Positions 18,272 to 26,570 of a stretch of 64,000 nt of DNA are shown here, piece by piece. Below the pieces are notes generated by a model. The model was not told the DNA's origin. It ran no database searches and worked only from the letters and a program-made list of their open reading frames with translations. Location: positions 1,054,001 through 1,118,000 of the forward strand of contig CBDBDS010000013.1 of NCBI GenBank assembly GCA_965203985.1, written 5' to 3'. How positions within the stretch are numbered: position 1 is the stretch's first letter; the number at the start of each line of letters is the position of its first letter. The DNA comes from Bin87 sp965203985. GTDB taxonomy: Bacteria > Chloroflexota > Dehalococcoidia > Lucifugimonadales > UBA3495. Position numbers and translations under genes: made by a program.

Positions 18272-19351
18272 ATGACAACCGCTACCGCGCACAACACTAA
18301 CGTATACGTCGGCCTGGCCGGCGAGAGCGCCCTGATCATCGGCGCCGAAGGCACTCCCCTGGGCGAGGGCGGCATGTACCGGCTCACCGAGGGACAGTCC
18401 GGGTGGGCCTGCATCGAAAACGGACTGCCCGAGAACCCCCAAGTGCGCGCCCTGCTGGGCCATCCCGACGAGCCTGCCACGATTTTCGCCGGAACCCAGG
18501 ACGGCGTGTATCGCAGCGACGACCGGGGCGAGAACTGGCGCCGCACTGACACCCTGAGCGGTGACGTGTGGTCACTGGCGGCCCATCCCAACGACTCGTC
18601 GATCATGTTTGCCGGCTACGATGACGGCCGCGTCTGCCGGTCCAACGACGGCGGCAACACCTGGAAGCAGATGAACACCGAGGGGATGGTGCATCCGCAT
18701 ATCACCATGAACCCCCACGAAATCTGCAAGCGGGTGATCGGCATCAGCATCGACCCCGCCTATCCCGACGACATCTACGGGGCCATCGAAGTCGGCGGTC
18801 TCATCGCTTCCCGGGACGGCGGCGATAACTGGTCCTGCATCACCGACGGCCACTACACGCGCCTGGGGCCGGTTGACCTCCACGGCGTGCAGGTCAACCC
18901 GAGCAAGCCGGGGCTGGTGTACATCATTACCCAACTGGCCATGTTCCGCAGCCGGGAGCGCGGCGAGTCCTGGGAGTTCGTGCCCATTGAAGAAATGTTC
19001 GAGGGCGGCAGCTATTGCCGTGACCTGGTGGTGGACCCCAGCGATCCCAACCGCATGTACCTGGCGGCCGGAGCCGGCGGCGGCAGCGCCCCGGCCGGCA
19101 CCGTGGACGCCGGCGTTCTCGTGCGGTCCACCGACGCCGGGGAGACCTGGGAGCGCGTGGACATCGGCGAGGTTGCGCCGGCCCGCATGTTCCAGATCGC
19201 AATCGACCGCAACGCGCCGCGCAACGTCTACTGCTGCGACCGGGACGGTCACGTCTACTGCAGCAACGACGGCGGCAACGAGTGGACGCGAACCGACGTG
19301 CCGGTGGAGATGTCCCGCGGCCGCCACGTATATCCCATGATCGCCGCCTAG
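18272..19351 (+). CDS. Asp-box (BNR) beta-propeller protein
   Basis: 359 residues from the ATG at 18272, preceded by AGGAG 9 bp upstream; the open frame extends to 18218 without a ribosome site. At least six Asp-box motifs are visible (SDDRGENW, SNDGGNTW, SRDGGDNW, SRERGESW, STDAGETW, SNDGGNEW). They are spaced as in sialidase-like or YCF48-like propellers. No signal peptide and no sialidase FRIP motif, so glycosidase activity is not supported. It could be a binding scaffold or an unknown hydrolase. It lies 97 bp before an unknown gene on the same strand. Confidence 0.85.
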   Translation: MTTATAHNTNVYVGLAGESALIIGAEGTPLGEGGMYRLTEGQSGWACIENGLPENPQVRALLGHPDEPATIFAGTQDGVYRSDDRGENWRRTDTLSGDVWSLAAHPNDSSIMFAGYDDGRVCRSNDGGNTWKQMNTEGMVHPHITMNPHEICKRVIGISIDPAYPDDIYGAIEVGGLIASRDGGDNWSCITDGHYTRLGPVDLHGVQVNPSKPGLVYIITQLAMFRSRERGESWEFVPIEEMFEGGSYCRDLVVDPSDPNRMYLAAGAGGGSAPAGTVDAGVLVRSTDAGETWERVDIGEVAPARMFQIAIDRNAPRNVYCCDRDGHVYCSNDGGNEWTRTDVPVEMSRGRHVYPMIAA

Positions 19352-19378
19352 AGGACGCCCAACCGTCAAGCCCGTTTG

Positions 19379-19406
19379 GTGGGGGCGAATGACCATTCGC
19401 CCCCAC
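19379..19406. repeat. Dispersed palindrome, GGGGCGAATG type (copy 2)
   Basis: Arms GTGGGGGCGAATG / CATTCGCCCCCAC around AC. The core is nearly identical to 14129-14156, and it lies in the gap between the propeller gene and the next gene. Confidence 0.8.
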
Positions 19407-19447
19407 ATGATGCACGGCCCCTGATCGACCAACGGAGGAACCGAACC

Positions 19448-20068
19448 GTGTCATCCAACCCGTTGTGGAACGCCACCTTCCGCGTCGGCGAGGCCGACCT
19501 GGAATACATGACCCTGGAAGCCGCCGACTTGCCCGAATCGCTGCACGGCTACCAACTGGCCCGGAGCGGTCCGCTGGACAACCAGGAGATGGCCGAGAAC
19601 GGCTTCAGGGGCAGTACGGCCGACCGTTTTCGCAACGCCGGGCGCATTGGGGGGTTCATGCGGGAGTTCGTTCCCACCGCGGACGTGTCTCCGGCCAGCG
19701 GGGTGGACTTCGTGGGAGCCACGGTGGTCCACCTGTTCGAGAACCCGGATCAGGTGTCGGGTTGGATGTCCGATATCTTCGTCAAGGATTTTGAGGACAA
19801 TGTGGGCGAGAGCGTCGGCTCAGGTCAGCAGATCGTGTCGGTGCAGAAGATCGAAACGGGTGGGTTCTACGACGAATCCGTGGGGCTGTACGTGCTGCAG
19901 GGAGGCCCGGCGGGCCTGCTGTCCTCTACGGTTATCGACTTCCGCGTGGGCCGACTGTTGGGGGTAGCCTTCGTCGGTTCCATCGGCGAGCACGACCGGA
20001 CGCCGCTGGCCACCGAGATGGCGCTTGCGCTGGAGAAGCGAATGGTGCAGGTGGCGCTGGGGGTTTGA
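19448..20068 (+). CDS. Protein of unknown function
   Basis: 206 residues from the GTG at 19448, chosen because GGAGGA lies 9 bp upstream; the frame is open further upstream through the palindromic repeat. Not recognised. It contains a Gly/Phe-rich middle (FRGSTADRFRNAGRIGGFMREF) and alternating hydrophobic strands towards the C terminus (SSTVIDFRVGRLLGVAFVGSIG), suggesting a mixed alpha/beta soluble domain. No signal peptide or membrane helix. It follows the Asp-box propeller and precedes the methyltransferase by 21 bp, so it may share a transcript with either. Confidence 0.6.
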   Translation: MSSNPLWNATFRVGEADLEYMTLEAADLPESLHGYQLARSGPLDNQEMAENGFRGSTADRFRNAGRIGGFMREFVPTADVSPASGVDFVGATVVHLFENPDQVSGWMSDIFVKDFEDNVGESVGSGQQIVSVQKIETGGFYDESVGLYVLQGGPAGLLSSTVIDFRVGRLLGVAFVGSIGEHDRTPLATEMALALEKRMVQVALGV

Positions 20069-20089
20069 TCGCGCTTAAAGGCGTACACC

Positions 20090-21010
20090 ATGCAACTTCA
20101 GCTCAAACCTGAAGCAGCCCCGGACGCAACGGACGTTGGGTGTCTGGGTCAACCAGCATTGCGGGCTTCCGTCGGGCAGCCGGTAATGGCTTGCGAGGAC
20201 AATGTCAGCTTCATGGGCCGGCTGGAGGCGGCCGGCCTGCAAATGAAGCTGATCGTAACCTCGCCTCCGTACAACCTGGGAAAGGACTACGAAACCAGGT
20301 CATCCCTCGACGATTACCTGGAATCGCAGGCCGAAGTGATCAGAAGGTGCGTGAGGCTGCTGCACCCTCAAGGGTCAATGTGCTGGCAGGTCGGCAACTA
20401 CGTTGATCGTGGCGAAATCGTGCCCCTTGACGCGGCCCTTTATCCGATATTTCGCGCCGAGGGTCTGAAGCTGCGGAACCGGATCATCTGGCATTTCGGG
20501 CATGGCCTTCATTCCACCAGACGCTTGTCAGGGCGATATGAGACGATCAACTGGTGGACCAAGAGCGAAGACTATACTTGGAACCTGGACCCCATCCGGG
20601 TTCCCGCCAAATACCCGGGCAAGCGGTATTACAAAGGCCCGAACGTCGGCAAGTTGTCCGGAAATCCGAAGGGGAAAAACCCCAGCGACGTATGGGAGTT
20701 CCCCAACGTAAAAAGCAACCATCCGGAGAAAACCGCCCACCCGTGCCAGTTTCCAGTGGAGCTGGTGGGGCGTCTCGTCCTGTCGATGACCGACGAGGGA
20801 GACATGATTTTCGACCCGTATCTGGGCGTCGGCTCGTCGGTGATTGCGGCCCTGATGCACGGCCGGATCGGCTATGGATGTGACATCGTCCCTGAATACG
20901 TGGAGACCGCGTGGCAACGGGTGGACCAGTGGCGGGAAGGCGTGTTGAAAACCCGCCCCATGGGCAAGCCGATATATGACCCTTCTCTGCCCGGAGGAGG
21001 CCACCGGTGA
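20090..21010 (+). CDS. Type II DNA methyltransferase, beta class, probably N4-cytosine
   Basis: 306 residues. The catalytic motif IV is TSPPYNLG (about residues 57-64) and the SAM-binding motif I is FDPYLGVGSSVIAALMHGR (about 241-259). This IV-then-I order defines the beta class. A Ser-Pro-Pro-Tyr active site favours N4-cytosine methylation. The middle region is the likely target-recognition part. Its stop overlaps the start of the restriction-nuclease gene, so this is a classic type II pair. Because the nuclease resembles BglII/BstYI, a GATC-containing palindrome is a plausible target (inference). Confidence 0.9.
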   Translation: MQLQLKPEAAPDATDVGCLGQPALRASVGQPVMACEDNVSFMGRLEAAGLQMKLIVTSPPYNLGKDYETRSSLDDYLESQAEVIRRCVRLLHPQGSMCWQVGNYVDRGEIVPLDAALYPIFRAEGLKLRNRIIWHFGHGLHSTRRLSGRYETINWWTKSEDYTWNLDPIRVPAKYPGKRYYKGPNVGKLSGNPKGKNPSDVWEFPNVKSNHPEKTAHPCQFPVELVGRLVLSMTDEGDMIFDPYLGVGSSVIAALMHGRIGYGCDIVPEYVETAWQRVDQWREGVLKTRPMGKPIYDPSLPGGGHR

Positions 21011-21617
21011 AAATCGCAGCCAAGTATTCTCACCTCAACGGTGAAGAATTTTTGATTGTCCATAAGCGGCAACTTTGGCGCGAAGTTCAGTCCGTCATAC
21101 AAAAGGTGGACGCAAGCAAGTGCCGGACCGAGAGGTCCCGGGAATCCAGAAAGCAAGGGCAAATGTTGTACTCGCCCACCGACTTGAACTCGACTCTCAA
21201 AAAGGGATTTGAAGCATTGGGCTGGAATCAGCAACGCCATAATTTCTGGGTTACGGCTGACGAGCGGCTTATGCGTCGAATACATAGCCTTTCGCCGGAC
21301 GAGCAAAAGCGCGAGATCGAGGACGCGGGCCATACCGCGATCGGTTCTTATAACCAGACTGATTTTGTCAAAGACCGGGTGGCCGTCGAAGTGCATTCGG
21401 GAAATACGCCTTTGTGGCTCACGACCTGTTCGTAAAGCACCTGCACTTCTACGTATCGGATGCTATCGACGTCGGTATCGAGATACTGCCAATGAAGGCT
21501 CTGGAACAGGAAATGTCGTCCGGTGTGCCATATTACGAGCGCGATTTGGTGAACGTGCTGCGTCAGGGCAGAGGGGTTCCGGCGGTCCCGCTGGTGATTT
21601 TGGGAGTGGCGCCATAA
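21007..21617 (+). pseudogene. BglII/BstYI-like restriction endonuclease, frameshifted
   Basis: The first frame (GTG at 21007) runs to 21435 and the second frame continues to 21617. Joining them at about 21393 gives a roughly 203-residue protein. The junction would read T-D-F-V-K-D-R-V-A-V-E-V-(Q)-F-G-K-Y: Asp, then Glu nine residues later, then Gln two further on, which is the Asp84/Glu93/Gln95 spacing known for BglII. One base appears missing in or next to the catalytic Gln codon (only CA is present before TTC). The nuclease is therefore predicted dead unless this is a sequence error. It overlaps the methyltransferase stop. Confidence 0.8.
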
Positions 21618-21716
21618 GGCGTACCTGGCAGATCAACGCAAGGGATTATTTACCGCTACTGCCTAATGCAGGGACATACCCGCCGAAGCGAGCGGGAAGG
21701 GAAATTGTCGGCAAGG

Positions 21717-22556
21717 CTATGGCGCGGTACCCGTCCCGGCCGGCGCCTCAACGCCAACGCCGACGTCCAGTAACGACGGGTCGATCAGGATTATTGCCAG
21801 CATTCCCCAACCGAGCACCAGGCCCACGGCGACCACCGCGATTTCGGCCATGCCCAGGGGCATCCACCCCAGCCTGATGCCCAGGCGGTGCTGCCAGAAC
21901 CGGTTGATGTTGGTTTGGGCGTGCCAGAGTATCCAGGACAGCAGTGTGACCTGACCCACGTTGATGGCGATGTATGCCGCCTGCTGGGAGGTCGTCAGGG
22001 GCTCCTCGGCCGGCAGGATGAAGGACACCATTCCCAGCAGCACCACGCCGAAATATATCAGCACGATGCGGGCCGGGCTGAGCGTCGTGGGGACGCTCCG
22101 CTGCTCCATGAGCTCCTGGTAGACGCGCATGTGGGCATGGAGCCTGAAGAATTGGTAGATCGGCACGAGAAGCGACAGCGCGTGCATCAGCGGGAAGGCG
22201 ATTTCGCCGGTGTGCTCCCGGTATTGCCGCCACGTTACGTACATCCAGTAGAAGATGTAGAGCCCGGAACTGAGAACCGTCAGCGCGACGATGCGTCCGG
22301 GCGGAATATAGTAGGGGAAAGCGTCGTCTCGCGGCGGGGAATAGGCGGGGGCCGGCGCCATCGGGGCGCGGTCGGGTGTGGCTGCGCCGCTCTCCGGCGA
22401 ATACCGGGCGCCGGCCAGCCGGTCGATCTCAACGGCGGCTGCCGGCGGGTCGCCGGCGGGATGAAGCTCGGCTCCGCAGGCGCCGCAAAAGCGGTGTTCG
22501 GGAGCGTGGCCCGCGCCGCATCGCGGGCATATCGAAGTGTCGCCGGAGGTGGTCAT
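21717..22556 (-). CDS. Zinc-ribbon membrane protein with DUF4234-like domain
   Basis: 279 residues. The N terminus has a zinc ribbon (CPRCG...CGACG, residues about 9-31), followed by a Pro/Ala-rich linker and a membrane part with about four hydrophobic segments. The block ILSSG/LYIFYWMYVTWRQYREH, here within VLSSGLYIFYW, is typical of DUF4234 membrane domains. Function is unknown for the family. Convergent with the restriction gene at its 3' end; the ATG at 22556 faces the palindrome at 22586. Confidence 0.7.
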   Translation of the reverse strand: MTTSGDTSICPRCGAGHAPEHRFCGACGAELHPAGDPPAAAVEIDRLAGARYSPESGAATPDRAPMAPAPAYSPPRDDAFPYYIPPGRIVALTVLSSGLYIFYWMYVTWRQYREHTGEIAFPLMHALSLLVPIYQFFRLHAHMRVYQELMEQRSVPTTLSPARIVLIYFGVVLLGMVSFILPAEEPLTTSQQAAYIAINVGQVTLLSWILWHAQTNINRFWQHRLGIRLGWMPLGMAEIAVVAVGLVLGWGMLAIILIDPSLLDVGVGVEAPAGTGTAP

Positions 22557-22585
22557 GATCTACCGGCGACCGAGCGGAGACTGTA

Positions 22586-22607
22586 GGGGCGGAGATATGT
22601 CCGCCCC
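22586..22607. repeat. Dispersed GC palindrome (copy 3, diverged)
   Basis: Arms GGGGCGGA / TCCGCCCC around GATATG in the gap between two minus-strand genes. Similar in size and setting to the palindromes at 14129, 16130 and 19379. Confidence 0.6.
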
Positions 22608-22630
22608 GTGTCGAGCGGCGGGCGGGTCAA

Positions 22631-23416
22631 TCAGGCCTTGCCCCACACCACCGGGTTGCTCAGCGTGCCGATGCCGTTGACGGTGATGTCGCAGACGTCG
22701 CCGTCCTTCATATTCTCAGTGGCGCCGTCGGTGCCCATCCAGAGGACATCGCCGGGAACCAGCGTGAGGTACTTGCTCATGTCGCTGATGTACTCGCGCA
22801 CCCCAAAGATCGCCGTGTTGAGGTCGTACTCGCCGACCACGCGCTCGTTGACCTGGATGGTAACGTGGAGCTCGTCAGGGTCGAGGCCGGTGGCGATCCA
22901 GGGACCCATGGGCTTGAAGGTGTCGGTGTTCTTGGCGCGCCACATGGTGCGGTCGTTGCGCTGCCAGTAGCGTTCGCTGACATCGTTGCCGATGGTGTAC
23001 CCGAGCACGTAGTCCAGGGCCTCGTCCTGGCTGACGTTGCGGCACTCCTTGCCGATGACCACCACGACCTCGCCCTCGTACTGCAGTTCCTCCGTGGCGT
23101 CGGCCGGCACCATGATGGGGTCGCCCTGGCCGGTAAGGGCGTTGACCGCGCGGTAACCCACGTCGGCCTTCTTGGGCAGGTTGGGTTCCTCGCCGCGCAT
23201 GTGAGCCGCCCAGGTAACGTGCTCGGGGAAGTTGATGCCGGCGGCGTAGAAAGTGGGCGGGATCACCGGCGGGAGCAGCTTGACGGAACTCAGCGCGTAC
23301 TTGCTGCCCGATTCCTTGAGGCCGTCGAACAGGCCTCCCTGGACCTCCACGACGGTGTCGCCGTCAACGATGCCGTGGGCTACCCGATCTCCCGTGCGAA
23401 ACCTGCAAATCAGCAT
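22631..23416 (-). CDS. Fumarylacetoacetate hydrolase (FAH) family protein
   Basis: 261 residues from the ATG at 23416, preceded by AGGAGG about 8 bp upstream; the frame extends further upstream without support. The FAH fold is clear: YAAGINFPEHV, the metal-binding E-x-E region LQYEGEVVVVIGKECRNV, GYTIGNDVSERYWQ, and the late SDMSKYLTLVPGDVLWMGT segment. Members hydrolyse or decarboxylate 2-oxo acids in aromatic and other catabolic routes. The C-terminal GDVCDITVNGIGTLSNPV is typical. The substrate is unknown. Confidence 0.93.
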   Translation of the reverse strand: MLICRFRTGDRVAHGIVDGDTVVEVQGGLFDGLKESGSKYALSSVKLLPPVIPPTFYAAGINFPEHVTWAAHMRGEEPNLPKKADVGYRAVNALTGQGDPIMVPADATEELQYEGEVVVVIGKECRNVSQDEALDYVLGYTIGNDVSERYWQRNDRTMWRAKNTDTFKPMGPWIATGLDPDELHVTIQVNERVVGEYDLNTAIFGVREYISDMSKYLTLVPGDVLWMGTDGATENMKDGDVCDITVNGIGTLSNPVVWGKA

Positions 23417-23551
23417 GGCCGTCGCCTCCTGTGTTTCGATGCGTGCGGTTGGTGGAACATTCGCCGCCAATTCTGGCATCAACGTGCCGGGGGGTCAAGC
23501 AAGTATGCCCGGCGATAGCGTATCCGTTTGAAACACACGGTATCAGCATTG

Positions 23552-24076
23552 TCAGTCGGATGCGGATTTCTGGGAGAAGCCCACTGGGGAACTGTCCCCG
23601 ATTTCCAGGGTGTCGTTGCCAGTGAGCCGGCACAACCGTCTCAGTTGCACGTTGCTGGTGATGATGAACGGGCGCGGCGGCGCGGCGGTCAGTTGGTGCA
23701 GGTAAGGCACCAAGTCCTCGACCCGTTCAATCATGCCGGCCAGTTCTTCGACGTTGTACTGGTTTTCGTAAAAGTTCTCGTGGCCGACACGGTAGGCTTC
23801 CGTCAGCGCGCGGGATTGGTCAGTGTCAAAGCCGTATTCAAGGACAACTTGACTGGCGACTTCGTACACGTCCCGGTGCGATTGATGCGGCCAGCCCCGT
23901 TGCTCGGCGATGGCCTTTATCGGCTGCACTACCGCTCCCCAGGCCTTTTCGCTGGCTTGCAGGCGGTGGCCTTTCGCCAGCTCTTCACGGGCGTGAACGA
24001 GGAGACGGCTGCTGATTTGGAGTCGATCCGCCGTGCTTTGAACGCCGGGCGGCGGCAAGTCCGGTGCGATAGTCAT
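23552..24076 (-). CDS. HEPN/PaREP1-like helical protein
   Basis: 174 residues. The segment ASEKAWGAVVQPIKAIAEQRG followed by HRDVYEVASQVV and the late AYRVGHENFYENQYNVEELAGMIERVEDLV resembles PaREP1/HEPN-type four-helix proteins, which commonly pair with small nucleotidyltransferases. The R-x-x-H in YRVGHENFYE is the likely HEPN motif. It lies 49 bp downstream of the nucleotidyltransferase gene on the same strand. The pair is therefore a candidate toxin-antitoxin module, with HEPN as the possible RNase. The C-terminal 45 residues look disordered. Confidence 0.65.
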   Translation of the reverse strand: MTIAPDLPPPGVQSTADRLQISSRLLVHAREELAKGHRLQASEKAWGAVVQPIKAIAEQRGWPHQSHRDVYEVASQVVLEYGFDTDQSRALTEAYRVGHENFYENQYNVEELAGMIERVEDLVPYLHQLTAAPPRPFIITSNVQLRRLCRLTGNDTLEIGDSSPVGFSQKSASD

Positions 24077-24125
24077 GGGCGACCTCCAGGTGCGACGTGG
24101 GTCACAATAATTACCAGGGCTTCAC

Positions 24126-24461
24126 TCATATCGCGCTGACCCCGTCGTGCGCCCATCGGTAAATCCAGCCTTGGTTGCGTTTGGCGTCTTCCCATTCCGC
24201 CATCGTATGGACCATCAGCGTTGGAGACACCGACGTGGTGTCCAAATCGACGTAGTAACCCAGCTCGGCAACCGCTTGCCTCCTTTTCTTGTCGCCTTCC
24301 TTGATGAGCACCAGCGTGTACATTTCCACTTCAGGGTCGGAAATGCCGCGGGAATACGGCCCAAAAATGATGATGTCTTCCAGCAGGTCAGGGTACTGCT
24401 CACCCATTTGCCGGCGAAACTCATCCACCCAAGCCTGTTCGTCAGCGCTCAAGTTCAGCAT
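24126..24461 (-). CDS. Minimal nucleotidyltransferase-like protein
   Basis: 111 residues. The segment DIIIFGPYSRGISDPEVEMYTLVLI corresponds to the G-S-x-x-R-G-x(n)-S-D-x-D motif of small DNA polymerase beta-type nucleotidyltransferases. The usual Ser after Gly is Pro, and the second metal-binding Asp is replaced (D-P-E-V-E). Activity may be altered or lost. In MNT/HEPN systems this component modifies or neutralises the HEPN toxin. It precedes the HEPN-like gene by 49 bp, with likely joint expression. A long Trp-containing C terminus (EWEDAKRNQGWIYRWAHDG) follows. Confidence 0.65.
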   Translation of the reverse strand: MLNLSADEQAWVDEFRRQMGEQYPDLLEDIIIFGPYSRGISDPEVEMYTLVLIKEGDKKRRQAVAELGYYVDLDTTSVSPTLMVHTMAEWEDAKRNQGWIYRWAHDGVSAI

Positions 24462-24661
24462 TGCTGATGCTCCTCCCGTGAAGCAGCGTCGTTACGGTCA
24501 TTCTACCATTGGGCCTCCGGGCCATCGGGCCGTTCGCCTGAGCGTGCATTGCGCCGCCAAACGCCGCACTGCCGTGTGGTAACATATCCGGCGTCGCAAC
24601 GGCAGCGTAGCGCTGTAGTGCGTAGCGATAAACGAACACGGCAGGCAGGTGCGAATAGAGT

Positions 24662-25429
24662 ATGCAGCAGCCCGAAACCACACTGATTTACTGGGCGCCG
24701 AGTCGGGTGAGATTCAACCTGACGCTGATCCTCGCCGCTGCCGTCATCCTCTTTGGTCTGTACCAACTGTTCACCGACGCCCGCCGGGGGGATGATGTCC
24801 CTGCTGAGCCCGCCGCGCAGACCCAGGACGCCGGCGGAGAGGCCGAAGAGCCCGCCCCCCGCCGCAGCGGTGGCAGCGGCGCCTGGCTACTGATAGTCGT
24901 CGGCCTGGGCGTGGGAGCCTATTCCTGGCTGACGTCACCGCGGCAGTATCGCGTCTATTCCGACGCGCTGATCATCATGTTCGGGACGCCCAGACGACGC
25001 ACCATTCACTTCAGCGACATTCGCGAAGTGGTGAGCGACCGCGGTTTCATGGGAGACCCGCTGCGTGTGTACACCATGAACCGACGGCGCATCCCCCTGC
25101 AGGTCCGTGAGCCCGAAGAGATGCACCGGTACCTGGATTCGGCCCTAGCGGACTTCCGCCGCGCCTACCCTCAGTACGCGCCGCCGGAAGAACCCGAATC
25201 GGGAGATCCCGCGCCCGACGTGGTGGAATCTACGGCGACAGACGACACGCGGGCGACCCGAGACGCCGGTCCTGAGCCGGCGGCTGCCGAAAGTGCAGAG
25301 GCCGAAGCTTCCGCGCCGGCTGAGCCCGACCCGCCGCCGGAGCGTAGCCCGCGCTCGCGCCGGCGCAGCCTCCGCGATGATGCTCCCTCAGACGGGAGCG
25401 ACGGCGAGAACCGGCCCCGCATCAGCTAG
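24662..25429 (+). CDS. Membrane protein with PH-like domain and acidic tail
   Basis: 255 residues. Hydrophobic helix at about residues 18-36 (LTLILAAAVILFGLYQLF), a charged loop, a second helix (SGAWLLIVVGLGVGAYSWL), then a soluble part RQYRVYSDALIIMFGTPRRRTIHFSDIREVV. The latter resembles bacterial PH-domain membrane proteins. The last 80 residues are Pro/Glu/Ala-rich and probably disordered, ending in an arginine-rich stretch. Function unknown. It converges on mcrC with an 8-bp overlap of the coding ends. Confidence 0.7.
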   Translation: MQQPETTLIYWAPSRVRFNLTLILAAAVILFGLYQLFTDARRGDDVPAEPAAQTQDAGGEAEEPAPRRSGGSGAWLLIVVGLGVGAYSWLTSPRQYRVYSDALIIMFGTPRRRTIHFSDIREVVSDRGFMGDPLRVYTMNRRRIPLQVREPEEMHRYLDSALADFRRAYPQYAPPEEPESGDPAPDVVESTATDDTRATRDAGPEPAAAESAEAEASAPAEPDPPPERSPRSRRRSLRDDAPSDGSDGENRPRIS

Positions 25430-26570
25430 CGCAGCCTTGCGGGTGGTCGTCCACTATCCGCAGCAGTTGGCGGCGGATGGTAGGAGTGTTGGCGGCTAGG
25501 TCGACGGTGACGAACCGCATGCGATGGCCTTGGATCGTCGCCGCCTCGTCGTAATCCACGTCGAGGGAAGGGTAGAGCAGCACGCCGGTTGCGGCGCGCC
25601 ATAGCGGATCGCCGGTGTCTTCCTGCGAACGCAGGTAGGCGTACATCTGGTAGATGTTCTCGGACTTGAAGGTCTGATTGCCGTGTTGCCCTTCGGTTGT
25701 GATAGCTGTGAATTTGGTGTCTATGACCAGGCGCTGACTGTCGCCGACGCTGCCGACTGGTTGACGGCGATTCAGGACGATGTCAGTGATCATCCCCGGC
25801 ATCAGGCTTGCAACACCCGTAGTAGCGTCTTCGATGGGCCAGCGCATGCGACTACTGTGGCTCACGTCCCAAGTGTTGTGGGGTAATACCACCTCGTAGA
25901 ACCCGTAGACAGCATATTCGTACAAACGCCTAATGTAATGAACGTTACGGCTGGTTATGGGGAGGAGTGCGTGCCCTGCTTCCTCCATAGGGATAGCCAA
26001 CTCAAAGGCCAATCGCGCCGCCGCCAGCATGCGCCGCTCTTCGGCGTCCATCCAACCGGCGCCGCTACTCAGAATTTGTCCGCTGATACGTCTGGCGTTG
26101 GGTTCATTTCGCACGCCGGCCAGGGCCATCCTGGTGGCCAGTTCACGGCACCTTCGCTCCAATGGTGCCCTCTTGACGACCCGGGCGAGCAGTAGCAACG
26201 CTTCTCTGACGCATCGGTTGCGGGGCGTGTCGATGGTGAGCTCGTCAAACGCACACGCCACTTGCCCGCGATGCAGCAACTGCCCCCGTTCGGTTCGAAG
26301 CGGGTCGATCCGCCCGCGAACGCGAGTGAGGACCTCGGCCCGCCGGCGGTAGCCCACGGCAAGATTGCGCCGCATACGGCGTTCCACCGCGCTGGCAAGC
26401 AGTTCGGCCACTAGTTCCGGTATGTCGTCGGGCTCCTCCTCCAGCTCGACGCGCCGTGTTTCCGGCAACTCCCGGTACAGCTGGGAGGCGTATAAGAGCA
26501 GCAGCCAAATGTTGCGGACGGGGATCCGGCCAATGAAGCCAGGCGCCGCGGCTTCCGACGCAGTAGTCAC
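25422..26570 (-). CDS. mcrC: McrC-like subunit of a type IV (modification-dependent) restriction system
   Basis: 382 residues. N-terminal IPVRNIWLLLLYASQLYR and the helical middle (RRRAEVLTRVRGRIDPLRTERGQLLHRGQVACAFDELTIDTPRNRCVREALLLL) match McrC proteins. The nuclease core has RLVIDTKFTAIT (D-x-K of a PD-(D/E)XK fold). McrC supplies DNA cleavage to the GTP-driven McrB motor, acting on methylated DNA. Its start overlaps the 3' end of mcrB (26567) by 4 bp, so the two are translationally coupled. Confidence 0.88.
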   Translation of the reverse strand: MTTASEAAAPGFIGRIPVRNIWLLLLYASQLYRELPETRRVELEEEPDDIPELVAELLASAVERRMRRNLAVGYRRRAEVLTRVRGRIDPLRTERGQLLHRGQVACAFDELTIDTPRNRCVREALLLLARVVKRAPLERRCRELATRMALAGVRNEPNARRISGQILSSGAGWMDAEERRMLAAARLAFELAIPMEEAGHALLPITSRNVHYIRRLYEYAVYGFYEVVLPHNTWDVSHSSRMRWPIEDATTGVASLMPGMITDIVLNRRQPVGSVGDSQRLVIDTKFTAITTEGQHGNQTFKSENIYQMYAYLRSQEDTGDPLWRAATGVLLYPSLDVDYDEAATIQGHRMRFVTVDLAANTPTIRRQLLRIVDDHPQGCAS

